From NCBI GenBank assembly GCA_002297865.1, contig DBKX01000431.1, forward strand, positions 1 to 8,745: a stretch of 8,745 bases of DNA, written 5' to 3'. Position numbers and translations under genes: made by a program. Below, one piece after another: positions 6,551 through 8,745 of the stretch. The stretch is from Lachnoclostridium sp. UBA739 (GTDB lineage Bacteria > Bacillota_A > Clostridia > Lachnospirales > Lachnospiraceae). How positions within the stretch are numbered: position 1 is the first letter of the stretch; every line of letters begins with the position of its first letter. Below the pieces are notes generated by a model. That model was not told the origin of the DNA, did no database searches, and was given only the letters and a program-made list of their open reading frames with translations.

Positions 6551-7519
6551 ATGAGAAAGTCACAAGACGACACAAAAAAAATCATCGAAGGTGGCTACAG
6601 TTTTTCACAAAATGGCAATAAGAAAAAAAATAGTGTTATAAAGAGATGGGCTGTTTTAGGAGGTTTTTTCTTCATACTTAACATCTGCTTTATAATAGGA
6701 ATCTGTTTTAACCGTAGAGTCCAAGGACCGAAAGATAAGGCTGTTATGGTGCAGGGGGCAGAAAATGAAGCAGGGCATGCTGAATTAGATAAAGAGCAGT
6801 CTGGTTCTAAGGTGAGTAAGAAGGACAAGAAGGACAAGGTTGATAAGCAGACAGATAAACAGCACCAGACGAGCAAAAAAGATAATGTGAATAAGAGGGT
6901 TTATTTGACATTTGATGATGGACCTAGTAAAAATACAGAAAAAGTATTAGATATTTTAAAAGAGTATGATGTTCATGCTACCTTTTTTGTTATAGGAAAA
7001 GAAGATGATTTTTCCAAGTCGATGTACAAACGCATCGTGGAGGAAGGACACACTTTGGGTATGCATTCCTATTCTCACAAATATAATGAGATATATGAAT
7101 CTAAGAAAGCATTTTTCCAGGATTATAGAAAGATAAAAAAATTATTGTATGATGTAACAGGGGTACGACCTGTTTATTATCGTTTTCCAGGTGGCACAAG
7201 TAATACAATAAGTAAAGTATCCATGAAATCATTAGCAAGTGGATTAACAAAACGTGGTTCTGTCTATTTTGACTGGAATGCAATGAGTGGGGATGCCACT
7301 GGAAAAGACTTGACAAAAAAGCAAATGATCAATAATGTATTAAAGGATGTTGAGATACATAACACATCCGTTGTATTAATGCATGATGCTTCAGAAAAAG
7401 ATAAGACCGTAGAGATGCTTCCGGACTTATTAAAAAAGCTAAAGAAAATGAAGGTTGATATTTTGCCAATAGACGGTGATACCCCATTGGTTCAGCACGT
7501 CAAGGTGGAGAATAAGTAA
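6551..7519 (+). CDS. Membrane-anchored polysaccharide deacetylase (CE4/NodB family)
   Basis: A 322-aa protein with a cytoplasmic N-terminus, one membrane helix (about 33-53), a lysine/aspartate-rich linker (about 86-116) and an extracellular NodB domain (about 117-310). All five CE4 motifs are visible: TFDDGP with D122 and D123, HSYSH with metal ligands H172 and H176, RFPGG (R211), DWNAMSGDA (D241, W242) and VVLMHDA (H278). The family removes N-acetyl groups from sugar polymers using a divalent metal. With an outward-facing domain the likely target is peptidoglycan or another wall glycan, which can alter lysozyme sensitivity; the exact substrate (GlcNAc or MurNAc) is not readable. The ATG is preceded by GAGAGGA (6537-6543) at 7 nt. 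It is divergent from the LTA-synthase-like gene. No terminator is seen in the 110 nt before pyrH, so read-through is possible. Confidence 0.92.
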   Translation: MRKSQDDTKKIIEGGYSFSQNGNKKKNSVIKRWAVLGGFFFILNICFIIGICFNRRVQGPKDKAVMVQGAENEAGHAELDKEQSGSKVSKKDKKDKVDKQTDKQHQTSKKDNVNKRVYLTFDDGPSKNTEKVLDILKEYDVHATFFVIGKEDDFSKSMYKRIVEEGHTLGMHSYSHKYNEIYESKKAFFQDYRKIKKLLYDVTGVRPVYYRFPGGTSNTISKVSMKSLASGLTKRGSVYFDWNAMSGDATGKDLTKKQMINNVLKDVEIHNTSVVLMHDASEKDKTVEMLPDLLKKLKKMKVDILPIDGDTPLVQHVKVENK

Positions 7520-7616
7520 CATTTAAGACAGCCAGTTAATCAGTAGACACATGGATGATAAAAGAGTACATGAAAGAGGTAATACTTAAATATTTATGAC
7601 TAAAAATTAGTAAGTT

Positions 7617-7621
7617 AGGAG
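7617..7621 (+). promoter_or_regulatory. Ribosome binding site that fixes the pyrH start
   Basis: AGGAG lies 8 nt before the ATG at 7630 but only 2 nt before the in-frame TTG at 7624, so the ATG is the start. No convincing separate promoter was found in 7520-7616. Confidence 0.8.
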
Positions 7622-7629
7622 TTTTGAAG

Positions 7630-8334
7630 ATGGCAGACTATAAAAGAGTACTATTAAAACTCAGTGGAGAGGCTTTAGCCGGTGAGAAAAAACATGGTTT
7701 TGACGAAGCTACTTGTGTAGAAGTAGCAAAACAAGTAAAAGCAGTTGCTGATAAAGGAATGGAAGTTGGTATTGTAATCGGTGGTGGTAATTTCTGGAGA
7801 GGCAGAACAAGTGAGACGATTGACAGAACAAAAGCCGATCAAATAGGAATGCTTGCCACTGTTATGAATTGTATTTACACCTCAGAGATTTTTCGTTCCG
7901 TTGGTTTAGAGACAGAGATTTTTACACCGTTTGCTTGTGGCAGTATGACAGCTTTATTTTCTAAAGATGCCGCCAATGAGGCATTTAAGAGTGGAAAAGC
8001 AGTTTTCTTTGCAGGTGGAACAGGACACCCTTATTTCTCAACTGACACAGGCGTTGCCTTACGTGCAATTGAGATGGAGGCAGATGCAATTCTACTTGCA
8101 AAAGCGATTGATGGTGTGTATGATAGTGATCCGAAAGTGAATGCCAACGCAAAACGTTATGATGAAGTATCCATTCAGGAAGTATTGGATAAAAAACTTC
8201 AAGTAATAGATTTAACTGCAACCATTATGTGCATGGAGAATAAGGTTCCATTACTAGTGTTTGCTTTAAATGATAAAGATAGTATTGTAAATACCTTATA
8301 TGGTACATTTAACGGAACAAGAGTTACCGTTTAG
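7630..8334 (+). CDS. pyrH: UMP kinase (uridylate kinase)
   Basis: This encodes 234 residues from ATG 7630, the usual length for bacterial UMP kinase, which phosphorylates UMP to UDP with ATP in the cytoplasm during pyrimidine nucleotide synthesis. Visible family signatures are the N-terminal KRVLLKLSGEAL (5-16), the glycine-rich GGGNFWRG (51-58), TKADQIGMLATVMN (67-80), GGTGHPYFSTDT (129-140) and the nucleotide-site region DGVYDSDPK (161-169). The protein looks intact and ordinary. It is 19 nt upstream of frr and almost certainly shares its transcript. The gene before it is a polysaccharide deacetylase, not tsf, so the frequent rpsB-tsf-pyrH-frr arrangement is not present here. Function is confident; transcription start is not. 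Confidence 0.97.
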   Translation: MADYKRVLLKLSGEALAGEKKHGFDEATCVEVAKQVKAVADKGMEVGIVIGGGNFWRGRTSETIDRTKADQIGMLATVMNCIYTSEIFRSVGLETEIFTPFACGSMTALFSKDAANEAFKSGKAVFFAGGTGHPYFSTDTGVALRAIEMEADAILLAKAIDGVYDSDPKVNANAKRYDEVSIQEVLDKKLQVIDLTATIMCMENKVPLLVFALNDKDSIVNTLYGTFNGTRVTV

Positions 8335-8353
8335 TTTCAGGAGGAATTAGAAA

Positions 8354-8745
8354 ATGGATGCAAAATTAGAACAATTTGAAGGAAAAATGAAAAAAACGTT
8401 ACAGACATTAAATGATGAATATGTTACAATCCGTGCAGGAAGAGCAAATCCACATATTTTAGATAAACTTAAAGTTGATTATTATGGACAGCCATCTGGT
8501 TTACAATCTGTTGCCAATATTACAGTTCCAGAAGCTCGTGTGATTCAGATTCAGCCATGGGAAGCAAGTCTTATTAAAGAAATTGAAAAAGCAATTCTAG
8601 CTTCTGACCTTGGTTTAACACCAAGTAACGATGGTAAAAACATTCGTCTAGTTTTTCCTGAGTTAACTGAGGAAAGAAGAAAGGAATTAGTAAAAGACGT
8701 AAAGAAAAAGGGCGAAAATGCAAAAGTTGCGCTTCGTAACGTACG
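8354..8745 (+). CDS. frr: Ribosome recycling factor, 3' end beyond the window
   Basis: The frame is open from ATG 8354 to the window edge (130 codons plus 2 nt of an expected ~185). Ribosome recycling factor works with EF-G to split ribosomes after termination in the cytoplasm. Signatures are TIRAGRANPHILDKLKVDYYG (from about residue 25), a conserved IQIQPWE (64-70), IEKAILASDLGLTP (77-90), the LTEERRKEL stretch (103-111) and VALRNV at the visible end, which normally continues as RNxRR. AGGAGG (8339-8344) precedes the ATG by 9 nt, starting 4 nt after the pyrH stop, so translation is tightly linked to pyrH. Nothing looks broken; the truncation is only the window edge. Confidence 0.97.
   Translation, partial: MDAKLEQFEGKMKKTLQTLNDEYVTIRAGRANPHILDKLKVDYYGQPSGLQSVANITVPEARVIQIQPWEASLIKEIEKAILASDLGLTPSNDGKNIRLVFPELTEERRKELVKDVKKKGENAKVALRNV

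Noticed and set aside
1..8745. CRISPR array, mobile element, phage, toxin-antitoxin or defence genes
   Set aside because: No regularly spaced repeats, transposase or integrase motifs, tRNA-like sequence or defence domains were seen on either strand.

Overview
The window is AT-rich bacterial DNA with Gram-positive style signals: AGGAGG-type ribosome binding sites, TTG/GTG starts and clear sigma-A-like promoters. A lipoteichoic-acid-synthase-type enzyme, a membrane-anchored polysaccharide deacetylase and a pyrH-frr pair point to a low-GC Firmicute. Clostridia, perhaps Lachnospiraceae, is the best guess. This comes from gene content and style, not from any database comparison.

Layout, left to right. 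(1) Positions 1-233 hold the 3' end of a small membrane protein whose start lies outside the window. (2) Positions 268-2812 hold a plus-strand signalling block. A textbook promoter drives a membrane-bound GGDEF (diguanylate cyclase) protein with an extracytoplasmic TPR-like sensor region. A long hairpin follows, then a soluble TPR protein whose real start is a GTG at 2090. (3) A perfect 16-bp inverted repeat (2843-2882) closes this block and also serves the convergent minus-strand gene. (4) Positions 2892-4151 (minus) encode a sodium/acidic amino acid or dicarboxylate symporter with its own promoter. (5) Positions 4392-6392 (minus) encode an LTA-synthase-like sulfatase-fold enzyme with an unusual C-terminal domain, ending in a strong terminator. 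(6) A 158-bp divergent promoter region (6393-6550) separates it from a plus-strand CE4 polysaccharide deacetylase (6551-7519). (7) pyrH (UMP kinase, start at 7630) and the 5' part of frr (ribosome recycling factor) form a housekeeping operon running off the right edge.

How the genes fit together. The LTA-synthase-like protein and the deacetylase are both cell-envelope enzymes sharing a divergent control region, so joint regulation is plausible. The GGDEF protein and the TPR protein may be a functional pair, linked by adjacency, orientation and shared TPR architecture. pyrH-frr is a common conserved pair; here a deacetylase, not rpsB-tsf, lies upstream.

No RNA genes, CRISPR arrays, insertion sequences, phage genes or recognisable defence system are present. 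Nothing amounts to a clearly new system. The best leads are the GGDEF/TPR pair with its intergenic hairpin and the C-terminal extension of the LTA-synthase-like enzyme.
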